In this document: one piece after another, positions 43,497 through 52,819 of the stretch
Position numbering within the stretch: the stretch's first letter is position 1
How the letters are laid out: each line of letters opens with the position of its first letter
DNA from: Tunturiibacter gelidiferens
GTDB taxonomy: Bacteria; Acidobacteriota; Terriglobia; Terriglobales; Acidobacteriaceae
Reading direction: 5' to 3'
NCBI RefSeq assembly: GCF_014201335.1
Contig: NZ_JACHEB010000004.1
Coordinates: forward strand, 62,001-126,000
DNA length: 64,000 nucleotides
Notes under the pieces: generated by a model
What the model was told of the DNA's origin: nothing
The model's database searches: none
What the model saw: only the letters and a program-made list of their open reading frames with translations
Position numbers and translations under genes: made by a program

Positions 43497-43579
43497 GCGT
43501 GGCGCAGCAGTTACCCACGGACCGATATACTGATCACAGTTCATAAAAGCCCAGGTACCCACCCGGGCTTCTTCTTTTT
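43497..43579 (+). promoter_or_regulatory. promoter-like block plus immediate terminator (mini-unit B)
   Basis: Block 43497-43539 begins GCGTGGCG and ends TATACTGATCACAG; it matches mini-unit A at 30 of 43 positions with no gaps. A terminator follows within 8 nt: AAGCCC / GGGCTT with inner GGT/ACC, then CTTCTTTTT (43547-43579). The next gene (mreB) is on the other strand, so any transcript would be free-standing and about 42 nt. Confidence 0.5.
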
Positions 43580-43726
43580 GTAAAAGGAGACTCGCTAAAT
43601 CCTTTGTTTGGACGAATTTGGCCGTAACCCATTTGCTATGACGAATTTGCAAGGGTATATCTCTCGTAAACTACTAATAAATAAGCACTTACACGAAGGC
43701 GACGGGGGGGGGGTACCCTCACCAGC

Positions 43727-43764
43727 AGAAAAAGCAAAAGCCCCGGAGAATCCGGAGCCTTTGC
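43727..43764 (-). terminator. terminator after mreB
   Basis: On the minus strand GCAAAGGCTCCGGA pairs with TCCGGGGCTTTTGC around a 3-nt loop, followed by TTTTTC. It lies 26 bp past the mreB stop. Confidence 0.75.
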
Positions 43765-43789
43765 CCAACCAGAGTAGAACCAAAGTCGA

Positions 43790-44854
43790 TTAGTCGATAG
43801 AAATCTTGCGAAGCAGTTTGAAATCCGACAGCATCTTGCCCGTACCCAGCACTACCGAGGCCAGCGGATCGTCCGCGATCGAAACTGGAAGCCCCGTCTC
43901 TTCACGAATCCGCTTGTCCAGATTTTTGATCAGCGCCCCGCCACCGGTAAGCACAATGCCACGGTCGGAGATATCTGCCGAAAGCTCCGGCGGAGTTCTC
44001 TCAAGCGCAACGCGAATCGCGTTGATGATGGTCGCAATGCACTCCGAGAGCGCCTCGCGAATCTCGGAGTCTTCAATGGTGATGGTCTTCGGCACGCCCT
44101 CGATCAGGTTGCGTCCCTTGACCTCCATCGAAATAGGTTTATCCAGCGGATACGCCGAACCAAGCGAGATCTTGATCTGTTCCGCGGTACGCTCGCCGAT
44201 CAGCAGGTTGTACTTCCGCTTCAGGTACGTCATCACGGCTTCGTCCATCTGGTTTCCGGCCATGCGCACGGAACGCGAGTAGACAATGCCGGCCAGCGAG
44301 ATCACCGCGATATCGGTTGTGCCGCCGCCAATGTCGACAACCATGTTGCCGCCCGGCTCGGTAATCGGCAAACCCGCGCCAATCGCGGCCACCATGGCTT
44401 GTTCGACCAGGTGAACCTCGGACGCCTTGGCCCGGTAAGCCGAGTCCATAACCGCGCGCTTCTCAACCTGCGTGATCTCAGACGGAACGCCAATCACGAT
44501 GCGAGGATGCACCATCATCTTCCGGTTGTGAGCCTTCTGGATGAAGTAGTTCAACATCTTCTCGGTGTGACGGAAGTCGGCGATCACGCCGTCCTTCATC
44601 GGTTTGATGGCGACTATATTTCCCGGTGTGCGGCCAAGCATCTCCTTGGCTTCTTTGCCGACAGCCTCAACCTCGTTGGTGATCTTATTCACCGCGATGA
44701 TCGAAGGCTCGTTGACGATGATGCCTTTGCCGTGTGCGAAGACAAGCGTATTCGCCGTGCCGAGGTCGATAGCAAGGTCGCTGGAAAAGAGGCTGAAAAG
44801 AGACCGCATATTGTGAATGCGGGAGTAACGCATCTGAAAACTATTCGAAGACAT
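43790..44854 (-). CDS. mreB: rod shape-determining protein MreB
   Basis: Actin-like filament protein directing lateral wall synthesis. 354 residues with SSDLAIDLGTANTLVF (phosphate-1), VVDIGGGTTDIAVISL (phosphate-2, about 175) and GIVLTGGGALIKNLD (adenosine motif, about 305). ATG 44854 is used; starts at residues 8 and 16 are possible, and the conserved N-terminus begins at residue 16. No start has a clear ribosome site. Unlike many bacteria it is not next to mreC; mreCD-mrdA-rodA lies 8 kb away on the other strand. Confidence 0.96.
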   Translation of the reverse strand: MSSNSFQMRYSRIHNMRSLFSLFSSDLAIDLGTANTLVFAHGKGIIVNEPSIIAVNKITNEVEAVGKEAKEMLGRTPGNIVAIKPMKDGVIADFRHTEKMLNYFIQKAHNRKMMVHPRIVIGVPSEITQVEKRAVMDSAYRAKASEVHLVEQAMVAAIGAGLPITEPGGNMVVDIGGGTTDIAVISLAGIVYSRSVRMAGNQMDEAVMTYLKRKYNLLIGERTAEQIKISLGSAYPLDKPISMEVKGRNLIEGVPKTITIEDSEIREALSECIATIINAIRVALERTPPELSADISDRGIVLTGGGALIKNLDKRIREETGLPVSIADDPLASVVLGTGKMLSDFKLLRKISID

Positions 44855-45173
44855 AGGTGTTTGCGATCGATCCTAAAAAGAGACTCACACTAGTGTATTC
44901 CTTTAGCAAGCGGTATTTCAGCACCTAACCTAACCAGTTAGCATGCCTCTTCTGTGTTAGTCCCGTTATGGTTCACACTGCACCGGCAGCAGAACATGCA
45001 CGGATAGATGAGAATTCTCACATGACAGTCGAGCCGTACTCTCAAGCGCGAGAAGAGGATCTTCACGTTTGGTTATAGAGCGCGGTCGCGAGAGGCCTTC
45101 TCATACTCCTGTGACATCCTTCCAGTGCGAATAGATACAATCAAATAAGCTTCAGCGATGTGGAGACAGACGA
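44855..45173. other. divergent control region between mreB and ald
   Basis: 319 bp without a gene. Holds a short inverted repeat CTAAC-ca-GTTAG (44930-44941), a possible operator, and a candidate ald promoter (GTGACA 45111, TACAAT 45136, 19-bp spacer). Confidence 0.4.
45111..45141 (+). promoter_or_regulatory. candidate promoter of ald
   Basis: GTGACA, 19-bp spacer, TACAAT; spacing is 2 bp longer than ideal. Predicted leader about 26 nt, ending at GGAG before the ATG. Confidence 0.35.
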
Positions 45174-46286
45174 ATGATTATTGGTGTGCCGAAGGAAGTG
45201 AAGGATCACGAGAGCCGCGTAGGAGTAACCCCAGCTGGTGTCAAAGCACTGGTCGAAGCTGGACACAAAGTTCTCGTAGAGCACAACGCCGGTGCATTGT
45301 CGGCCATGCCCGACGACGAATACCAGGCAGCGGGCGCCGAGATCGTCGGCTCGGCACATGATGTGTGGCGGCTCGCCGAGATGGTCGTCAAAGTCAAGGA
45401 GCCGGTCGAGAAAGAGTACAAGCACTTCCGCGAGGGTCTGGTTCTATTCACCTATCTCCATCTGGCTCCGCTCAACGACCTGACCGACGCGCTGCTTACG
45501 TCGAAAGTCACAGGCATCGCCTATGAAACCGTCCGTGATCGCACCGGCGCCTTACCGCTGCTAACCCCAATGAGCGAAGTCGCGGGCCGCATGAGCGTCC
45601 AGGTCGGCGCAGCCTACCTCGAGAAGGAGCATGGCGGGCGCGGAGTTCTCCTGGGAGGTGTTCCAGGCGTACCCCCAGGCAACGTCTGCATCATCGGCGG
45701 GGGTATCGTCGGCACGAACGCTGCAAAGATCGCGCTCGGAATGGGCGCGAAGGTCACGCTGATCGATCTGAACCTGAATCGTCTGCGCGAACTGGATGAC
45801 ATCTTCGGCGGCCGCCTCCACACCGTCGCCTCGAACAGCTACAACATCGAGCACGCCGTTCGCGATGCCGACCTCGTCATTGGGGGCGTCCTGATTCCGG
45901 GCGCGGCCGCCCCAAAAATCGTCACCAAAGCGATGGTGGCGAAGATGAAGAAGGGTGCCGTGATCGTCGACGTCGCGATCGATCAGGGCGGCTGCATCGA
46001 GACCGCGCACCCGACGACGCATTCGAACCCCTCGTACGAGGTCAATGGTGTGGTTCACTACTGCGTCACGAACATGCCTGCCGCTGTACCCAACACATCA
46101 ACCCTCGCGTTGACCAACGCAACCTTCCCCTACGTGCTCAAACTAGCGCGTCTGGGTGCTAACGCGGCCATCAGCGAGGACAAGGGAATTGCCGAGGGCG
46201 TCAACACCTTCAACGGTGTCCTGACCTACGGCGCAGTCGCTCAGGCGCAAAAGCGCGACTGGCAGGCCGTAGCGAAGCTCGTTTAG
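45174..46286 (+). CDS. ald: alanine dehydrogenase
   Basis: NAD-dependent reversible deamination of L-alanine to pyruvate and ammonia. 370 residues: [19 protein letters not shown] (substrate Arg region), catalytic-region residues in [11 protein letters not shown] and YLHLAPL, and nucleotide motif [19 protein letters not shown] (about 172). ATG with GGAG 8 nt upstream. Length and motifs are canonical. It could feed nitrogen and carbon between alanine and pyruvate; it is followed 76 bp later by an NtrY-like kinase, a suggestive but unproven link to nitrogen control. Confidence 0.96.
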   Translation: MIIGVPKEVKDHESRVGVTPAGVKALVEAGHKVLVEHNAGALSAMPDDEYQAAGAEIVGSAHDVWRLAEMVVKVKEPVEKEYKHFREGLVLFTYLHLAPLNDLTDALLTSKVTGIAYETVRDRTGALPLLTPMSEVAGRMSVQVGAAYLEKEHGGRGVLLGGVPGVPPGNVCIIGGGIVGTNAAKIALGMGAKVTLIDLNLNRLRELDDIFGGRLHTVASNSYNIEHAVRDADLVIGGVLIPGAAAPKIVTKAMVAKMKKGAVIVDVAIDQGGCIETAHPTTHSNPSYEVNGVVHYCVTNMPAAVPNTSTLALTNATFPYVLKLARLGANAAISEDKGIAEGVNTFNGVLTYGAVAQAQKRDWQAVAKLV

Positions 46287-46362
46287 CCGCCGTCACTGTT
46301 GCGGAATGAACGAAAAACCGATCTCAGCCGCATATAATCGTGGGGACTGAGGGGAGCGGGCC

Positions 46363-48963
46363 ATGGGACCAACTGCGAATCGGCGAAAGATTTGGATCGT
46401 CGCTCTCGGTGCGTGCCTGCTCATCCTCTTCGTGGCTCTTGCTACTCTGAACGCTTTTAACACCCAGCTCCCCAAACCGGCGAGCAACCAGCAGACAGTG
46501 ATCTTCACCGGTCTGTCGATCGTGGCGTTTCTTCTCTTCGTCGCTGTGTTGCTGCTGTTGGTTCGCAACGTACTGAAGCTGTATGCGGACCAGCGCAGCC
46601 GTGTGATGGGTACACGTTTGCGCACCCGCATGTTGTGGGGCGCAGTGCTGGTCAGTCTCGTTCCCATCGCTTCGATGTTTGCATTCAGCTATCAACTCAT
46701 GAATCGCGCCGTTGACCGCTGGTTTACTCAGCCTGTCACGGATATGCGCGAAGACAGCAACAACATGGCCCTCGAACTGGCGCACTACACGACAGCGAAT
46801 GCCCGCGCCGAGGCGGATTCGATCGCCGCTAGTCTGCCCGCACCACCGGCGGTTGCTCCCGTAGCCAATGAACGAGTTGCACGAGAACCTGCGTCGAGTC
46901 ATAGCCAGCCGCATCGCTCGACCCACGGTTCGGCGCATGGTCCTGCGCATCCCGCCGCACCCTCTGCCTCTCATCTGAACCGTGAGGCGGTCTACGAGGT
47001 TTTGCGACAGCACGAAATTACCCTGCAAAACGGCTTTGCTATCGTCTATCGCGAGGGTCGCGTCGTTGCTACCTTTCACCTGCCACAGCGCGTCGGAGCC
47101 ACCGCGCAGGTTAAGGTTTGGCTTCCCGACCAGGTGGCCGGGGCTGACACGGAGGAGGCGAGCGCTCACGCCCCCACCGACCCCATGGATGCCGCGATCC
47201 TCAACGCCGCCCAGCGCGTCGACCAGCCCGTGTTTTCGCTTGGTGCAACCGACTACGCACTGGGTGCCACTACTCTGAAACAGGGCGAGACCGTCGTCGT
47301 AGGCCTGCCTATGCCCTTCGGTATGGCTGCGACCATGACCAATCTGCGTAAGGCTGCAGACGCGTATTGGGTACTCTACAGCGAGCGTCGTCAGATCAGA
47401 GATCTCTACATGCTCCTGCTGCTGATGATGACGAGCCTTGCTCTGTTCGCCTCATGCTGGTTGGCGCTTCATCTCTCAAAACAAGTGACGAAGCCGGTTG
47501 AGGCTCTTGCGGATGCGATGGAAGCTATCGCACAAGGCGACTACGGCCACCGCGTGCAGGAGAGTGCAACCGAAGAGCTTGGGGAACTAGTGCGCAGTTT
47601 CAATCACATGGCCGCCGATCTAGAGGGCAGCCGCCGCGCAGTCGAAGAGTCCACCGTACAACTCAGCGCCGCCAACACTGCGCTTGAGGCGCGTCGCGGA
47701 GAACTCGAAACGATGCTCGAGACGATTCCCAACGGCGTAGCGACGCTCGACACGGATCGACGGATAGTCCTCGCTAACCGCGCTCTTAGCGAGATGATGG
47801 ATCCGGGCGGACAGCGACCTTTCTATGGATTGGTCATGGAAGAGGTATTTCCGCCTGAGGTCTCCGAGGTACTTGACCGCCTCATTAAACGCAGTCATCG
47901 CATGGGTTCGGCTTCGAGTGAGATTGAGATTACAGGCTTTCCCAGAACGTCGGGCGACAGATTTGGCGGAACCATGAATCTCCTCGCTACAGTTGCCTTG
48001 CTCGAGATGCCTGCTGCTTCCGAACGCATGCGCCGTGAGCATCAGGGCTACGTAATCGTCCTTGAAAACGCGACCGAGCTGCTCCGCGCGCAGAAGCAGT
48101 CAGCATGGAAAGAGGTCGCCCGGCGGGTAGCCCACGAGATTAAGAATCCTCTTACTCCAATCAGCCTCAGCGCCGAGCAAATTCGCCGTCACATCGACCG
48201 CCTCGCCCGCGCCGTCGCCGACGCGATACCACCTAGCAGCGCGGAACCACCTTCCATCGCCGTCATCCGCCGATGCTCTGAGGTCATCACCTCTTCGGTT
48301 GAGAGCATGCGTTCACTCGTTGACCAATTTGCCGCTCTTGCGGAGTTCCCCACGGCTCGCCCGAAGCCTGCAGACCTCAACACGATCGTCGAAAACTCGT
48401 TGGCTTTGTTCGCAGGCCGCATGCAGACGATTCGCGTCGTCCGTAAGATGAGTCCCGATCTGCCGCTCGTCATGGCAGACCCAGAGGCCTTAAAGCGCGC
48501 TCTCGGCAATCTCATCGACAATGCCGCCGAGGCAATGCAGCAAAGCCTCTATCGAGAGCTGCAAATAAGCACCTGTCTCCTGGACAGCGGAATGGTCGAA
48601 CTTACCATCGCCGACAGCGGTTCCGGTCTTACCGACGACATGCGACAGCGCCTCTTCTTGCCGTACTTCTCCACCAAGCAGCGCGGTACCGGACTCGGCC
48701 TCGCAATTGCTGCAAAGATCATCCAGGAGCATCAGGGCACTATCCGCGCGGAGAAGAATGAGCCGGCGGGAGCCAGGTTTATCGTTGAGCTTCGCCCAGC
48801 CAGTTCGCCGGACAGCGACGCCGAGGCGACAGCTGTCTTCAGTGCCTATGCCCCTTCCCAGAATGGTCATCACTCGACAGTTGAAGTCGAATCTGCCGCC
48901 GCAACCAACGGCACCAAAGCCGAAGACGACTTTGCCTCCACTCGCCCCAGAGGCCCACAATGA
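46363..48963 (+). CDS. NtrY-like membrane sensor histidine kinase
   Basis: 866 residues. Helices at about 10-30, 45-68 and 85-107 precede a large extracytoplasmic loop with a His/Pro-rich stretch near 170-205, then a helix at about 345-368, HAMP (about 370-420), a PAS-like domain (about 445-565), the dimerisation motif VAHEIKNPLTPISL with phospho-acceptor His591, and a catalytic ATPase domain with GNLIDNAAEAM, DSGSGL and GTGLGLAIAAKIIQEH. The order and EIKNPLTPI motif resemble NtrY. It overlaps the regulator gene by ATGA, forming a two-gene unit. Signal unknown. Confidence 0.9.
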   Translation: MGPTANRRKIWIVALGACLLILFVALATLNAFNTQLPKPASNQQTVIFTGLSIVAFLLFVAVLLLLVRNVLKLYADQRSRVMGTRLRTRMLWGAVLVSLVPIASMFAFSYQLMNRAVDRWFTQPVTDMREDSNNMALELAHYTTANARAEADSIAASLPAPPAVAPVANERVAREPASSHSQPHRSTHGSAHGPAHPAAPSASHLNREAVYEVLRQHEITLQNGFAIVYREGRVVATFHLPQRVGATAQVKVWLPDQVAGADTEEASAHAPTDPMDAAILNAAQRVDQPVFSLGATDYALGATTLKQGETVVVGLPMPFGMAATMTNLRKAADAYWVLYSERRQIRDLYMLLLLMMTSLALFASCWLALHLSKQVTKPVEALADAMEAIAQGDYGHRVQESATEELGELVRSFNHMAADLEGSRRAVEESTVQLSAANTALEARRGELETMLETIPNGVATLDTDRRIVLANRALSEMMDPGGQRPFYGLVMEEVFPPEVSEVLDRLIKRSHRMGSASSEIEITGFPRTSGDRFGGTMNLLATVALLEMPAASERMRREHQGYVIVLENATELLRAQKQSAWKEVARRVAHEIKNPLTPISLSAEQIRRHIDRLARAVADAIPPSSAEPPSIAVIRRCSEVITSSVESMRSLVDQFAALAEFPTARPKPADLNTIVENSLALFAGRMQTIRVVRKMSPDLPLVMADPEALKRALGNLIDNAAEAMQQSLYRELQISTCLLDSGMVELTIADSGSGLTDDMRQRLFLPYFSTKQRGTGLGLAIAAKIIQEHQGTIRAEKNEPAGARFIVELRPASSPDSDAEATAVFSAYAPSQNGHHSTVEVESAAATNGTKAEDDFASTRPRGPQ

Positions 48964-50330
48964 ATCACGTACTCATCGTTGACGACGAAGCCGAGATCCG
49001 CGAGTCGCTCGAAAGCATCCTTCGAGAAGAGGACTATCTGGTCACCACCGCAGCAACAGCCGGCGAAGCCCTGGAGCTTCTTCGCGACGCCGCCTACGAC
49101 GTTGTCCTTCTCGACATCTGGTTGCCCGACCGTGACGGCCTCGATACCCTCACCGAAATCCGTCAAATGGAATCGGCCAACGTTCCCGAAGTCGTCATTA
49201 TTAGCGGTCACGGCACCATCGAAGCCGCAGTCCGTGCCACAAAACTGGGTGCCTACGACTTTCTCGAAAAGCCTCTCTCACTGGATCGCACCCTGATCGT
49301 TCTCAAGAACGCCATGAAGGCTCGCCAGATGCGCGAGGACAATCAGGAGTTCTCACGCCAGCTCACCAAAGGGACGGTCACAGGAAACTCTGTTCCCATG
49401 AAAGCCCTGCGACAACAGATTAAGCTAATGGCGCCAACCAACGGTCGCGTGCTGATCTACGGAGAATCCGGCGCAGGAAAAGAGCTCGTCGGTCGAGCCA
49501 TGCATGCCGAGAGCCTGCGCAAAGATCGTCCTTTCGTCGAGCTAAACTGCGCTGCCATCCCCGAGGATTACATCGAGAGCGAGCTCTTCGGCTATCGCCA
49601 TGGTGCGGTCCCAGGCGGACCTACCGAAAAGCGTGGGACCTTCGAGAGAGCCGACGGTGGCACCCTCTTCCTCGACGAGGTCGGGGATATGAGCCTCAAG
49701 ACACAGGCCAAAGTATTACGAGCATTGGACGAGCAGCGCTTTCTTCCTGTTGGCGCCTCCCATCCCGTCCACGTCGATGTCCGCGTCATCGCAGCGACCA
49801 ATAAGGATCTTGAAGAAGAGATCGCCCGCGGCAACTTCCGCGAAGACCTCTTCTATCGTCTCAATGTCATTCCGTTCTTCGTCCCACCACTGCGCGACCG
49901 CAAGGAAGACATTCCCTTGCTGGTAAAAGAGTTCCTGCAGCAATTCGGTGCGGAGTATGGACGCCCACACGTGGAAATGACCGACGACGCTCTTGCCGCT
50001 CTAAAGCAATATCACTGGCCCGGAAACGTGCGCGAGTTGCGCAATCTGGTCGAGCGGGTATTGATCCTCAATCCCAAGACGCAGCGCCTCGAACGCAAGC
50101 ATCTGCCCATGCTCGTCTACCGCGACTCCGCCCGAGACGCGAACAAGAACAACGGTCGTGAAGAGTTCACCAGCCTCCTGCAGGCCCGCGAAGCCTACGA
50201 ACGCGACTACATCCTGAAAAAATTAGATGAGTTCCACGGCAACGTCAGCCGCGCCGCAGAAGGCCTCGGCCTTGAGCGCAGCCATCTTTATCGCAAGATG
50301 AAAGCACTCGGCGTCAGCGTGAAAGAATAG
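48960..50330 (+). CDS. NtrX/NtrC-type response regulator with altered GAFTGA loop
   Basis: 456 residues: receiver (1-120, phospho-acceptor Asp52 in VVLLDIWLPD), AAA+ domain (about 140-370, Walker A GESGAGKE 168-175, Walker B TLFLDE 235-240), and a Fis-type helix-turn-helix (about 425-450, VSRAAEGLGLERSHLYRKM). The loop that contacts sigma54 in NtrC proteins reads GAVPGG (215-220) instead of GAFTGA. NtrX-type regulators can lack this loop and may not act through sigma54. It is translated with the kinase gene. Confidence 0.9.
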   Translation: MNHVLIVDDEAEIRESLESILREEDYLVTTAATAGEALELLRDAAYDVVLLDIWLPDRDGLDTLTEIRQMESANVPEVVIISGHGTIEAAVRATKLGAYDFLEKPLSLDRTLIVLKNAMKARQMREDNQEFSRQLTKGTVTGNSVPMKALRQQIKLMAPTNGRVLIYGESGAGKELVGRAMHAESLRKDRPFVELNCAAIPEDYIESELFGYRHGAVPGGPTEKRGTFERADGGTLFLDEVGDMSLKTQAKVLRALDEQRFLPVGASHPVHVDVRVIAATNKDLEEEIARGNFREDLFYRLNVIPFFVPPLRDRKEDIPLLVKEFLQQFGAEYGRPHVEMTDDALAALKQYHWPGNVRELRNLVERVLILNPKTQRLERKHLPMLVYRDSARDANKNNGREEFTSLLQAREAYERDYILKKLDEFHGNVSRAAEGLGLERSHLYRKMKALGVSVKE

Positions 50331-50351
50331 ACCCGAAACAACTCTGCGCCG

Positions 50352-51401
50352 TTATTTTTCTTCCGCAGCCTGTTTGGCCGCAATCTCTTCAAGTTGCCTC
50401 CGCCAGTCGAGGTCTTCAACAAAGCCTCGGCTGGAACGCCACTCTTCCTGTACCTTCACAAAGAGTTCGAGAAACACCCGCGTGCCCAGCAGAGATTCGA
50501 TATCTTTCCGTGCCGCAGTGCCGATTCGTTTCAGCATCTCGCCCTGCTTGCCAATTAGGATCGCCTTCTGGCCTGTTCGCTCGCAGAAAATGGCCGCCGA
50601 GATCTTTGTCACAGGCAGCTTGCCGTCCTTCATCTTCTTCATGGAGGCGGGCTCTTCAAACTTTTCAATGACGACCGCGGTCGCATATGGGACCTCTTCG
50701 CCGGTGAGCATCAAAATCTTCTCGCGAATCAGTTCGGCGACGAGGAAACGCTCTGGCTGATCGGTGAGTTGATGCTTCGGAAAATAACGCTGACCCTCCT
50801 TCAATTGGCCTATGACCTTCTCCAACAGCAGCTCAAGCCCTTCTTTCTTTCGTGCCGAGATCGGAATCACATCCGCAAAAGAATGGAGCGTAGACCAATG
50901 CGCTATCAGCGGAAGCAGGTCTTTCTTCGGGATTGCATCCATCTTGTTGAGCACTAGAATCACCGGGCATTCGAGTTTCTTAATCAGAGAAAGAGCAAAG
51001 TCATCTTCGGCAGCTGACATTCCCATCCGCCCAGTCGCCTTTCCGCTGTCTCCTGCTCCGGGAGTCTTTGGCAAACGGTGCGTCACATCGACGATAAATA
51101 GCACCGCGTCGCGCGACTCCAATGCATCATGAACCTCCTGCATCATCCGCTTATCAAGCTGAGTATCCGGTTTGTGAATCCCCGGCGTGTCGACCAGTAC
51201 CACCTGCGCAGCAGGATGTCCGGCCTCGCCTTTGGCCTTCTTCTTCAGCGACACTTCGAGCACTCCATGAATCCGTGTGCGCGTCGTCTGCGGCTTGTGC
51301 GTGACGATAGCAAGTTTCTGCCCGAGCAGGGCGTTGAGCAAGGTGGATTTACCCGCATTCGGGCGACCGATGATGGAGACGAAACCGGAGCGAAAGGCCA
51401 T
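50352..51401 (-). CDS. era: GTPase Era
   Basis: Ribosome-assembly GTPase binding 16S rRNA near its 3' end. 349 residues: G1 GRPNAGKST (12-20), G2 region THKPQTTRTRIHG, G3 DTPGIHKP, G4 NKMD, and a C-terminal KH domain with GQKAILIGKQGEMLKRIG. About 45-50 residues longer than E. coli Era; additions are a Lys/Gly-rich stretch after G2 (LKKKAKGEAGHPA), one after G3 (PKTPGAGDSGKATGRMGM) and a charged C-terminus. It converges on the NtrX-like gene (21 bp) and diverges from the esterase. Confidence 0.95.
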   Translation of the reverse strand: MAFRSGFVSIIGRPNAGKSTLLNALLGQKLAIVTHKPQTTRTRIHGVLEVSLKKKAKGEAGHPAAQVVLVDTPGIHKPDTQLDKRMMQEVHDALESRDAVLFIVDVTHRLPKTPGAGDSGKATGRMGMSAAEDDFALSLIKKLECPVILVLNKMDAIPKKDLLPLIAHWSTLHSFADVIPISARKKEGLELLLEKVIGQLKEGQRYFPKHQLTDQPERFLVAELIREKILMLTGEEVPYATAVVIEKFEEPASMKKMKDGKLPVTKISAAIFCERTGQKAILIGKQGEMLKRIGTAARKDIESLLGTRVFLELFVKVQEEWRSSRGFVEDLDWRRQLEEIAAKQAAEEK

Positions 51402-51461
51402 TCTCTTTATTATGCGCTGTCGCAGTGCCCTAATTGGCGAACCTCGGCTAAACTGGCTCCT

Positions 51462-52622
51462 ATGAAATCCAACAAACTGCGAGCTCTTCGCAGAACCGTT
51501 CGAGGTCTGGCCCTGTTATCATCCGTCACCGCACCACTTTTCCTCTCCGCTCAAGCCGTCAATCCCTTTTCTTCGATCGAGGTTCACTCAGACCGGACCG
51601 TAACCTTCGCTTACAAAGACGGCGTAGCTACAAAGGTCGACCTGGTCGTCGGCGGACTGCCGAAGAAGCTGGCTATGAAAAAGGATGCAGCCGGTATATG
51701 GACTGTCACAACGCCGTCGCTGCCGCCTGAAATATATGGATATCACTTTGAAGCCGACGGTGACCTCCGATTGGATCCGGCCAATCCCGATACCACGATC
51801 AACCTGGTTGATACCGCGAACGAACTCATTGTGCCCGGGGACACCCCCCAACTCTGGGATGTAACCAACGTCCCGCACGGCATCTTGCACCACTACACGT
51901 ACACCACTGATACCGTCCTTGGGCTGCCTCAAAACCAGAGCCGTTATTACGTCTACACCCCGCCGGGCTACGATCGGAAGGCTCCACAGCCGTATCCGGT
52001 CCTCTATCTGCTTCACGGGTGGAGTGACTCGGACTCAGGCTGGACGGCTGTCGGCCGCGCCGAACTAATCCTCGACAATCTGCTTGCGCAAGGCAAGATC
52101 AAGCCTATGGTGGTCGTGATGCCGCTCGGTTACGGGGATATGTCCTTCATTCACCAGTTCCATGTATGGGAAGATCCAGCCGCCATCGACCATAACGTCG
52201 ATCTGTTCGCCAAAGCGCTGCTCACCGAGGTTCTCCCGCGTGTCGAGTCTGACTATCATGTCTCGAAGGACCGCAACGACCGCGCCATCGCTGGTCTCTC
52301 CATGGGCGGCCTTGAAAGCCTCGAGATCGGCCTCTCCCATCCGGATAAATTTGCGTGGATCGGAGGATTCAGTTCTGCCGTTCACAACCTCGAATATAGC
52401 CAGAAACTCGCGTCGCTCGATCCCAAAGCTGCGAACCTCCGCCTGCTCTGGGTCGCCTGCGGAACCGAAGACTCGCTTATCGAGCCCAATCGCAAACTCA
52501 TTGATTTTCTTAAAAGTAAGAGTATGCCCGTCCAGCAGATCGAAACCCCCGGCTACCACACGTGGATGGTCTGGCGCGACAACTTGATCCACTTCGCTCC
52601 GCTGTTATTCCAGCAAAAATAG
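51462..52622 (+). CDS. exported esterase (esterase D/Fes-like alpha/beta-hydrolase)
   Basis: 386 residues from ATG 51462. Signal peptide about 10-31 (GLALLSSVTAPLFLSAQA). An early Ig-like beta domain (about 35-125, with GYHFEADGDLRLDPANP) is followed by an alpha/beta-hydrolase: YPVLYLLHGWSDSDSGW, nucleophile motif GLSMGGLESLEIG, and a terminal TPGYHTWMVWRD with the probable catalytic His. This two-domain layout occurs in feruloyl/acetylxylan esterases and enterochelin-esterase relatives. Substrate unknown; polysaccharide-linked esters would fit the GH16 enzyme nearby, but no linkage exists. Confidence 0.87.
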   Translation: MKSNKLRALRRTVRGLALLSSVTAPLFLSAQAVNPFSSIEVHSDRTVTFAYKDGVATKVDLVVGGLPKKLAMKKDAAGIWTVTTPSLPPEIYGYHFEADGDLRLDPANPDTTINLVDTANELIVPGDTPQLWDVTNVPHGILHHYTYTTDTVLGLPQNQSRYYVYTPPGYDRKAPQPYPVLYLLHGWSDSDSGWTAVGRAELILDNLLAQGKIKPMVVVMPLGYGDMSFIHQFHVWEDPAAIDHNVDLFAKALLTEVLPRVESDYHVSKDRNDRAIAGLSMGGLESLEIGLSHPDKFAWIGGFSSAVHNLEYSQKLASLDPKAANLRLLWVACGTEDSLIEPNRKLIDFLKSKSMPVQQIETPGYHTWMVWRDNLIHFAPLLFQQK

Positions 52623-52819
52623 CGGTTTGGATCTTCCCAGCATTGTCTGTGAGGGCTACGGGCGGATGAGCGTCACAATGCGAGATCATGATCAGAGTTT
52701 CACCCTGGCGCAGGGTCCCGGTGAATACGATTGTGGACGGCATCACGAAAAAGTTGCACGCCGCATCCAGCACGCCACCTCCGCCTGCGCGTCACTTCGC
52801 GGATAATCAGTGCTAGCGC

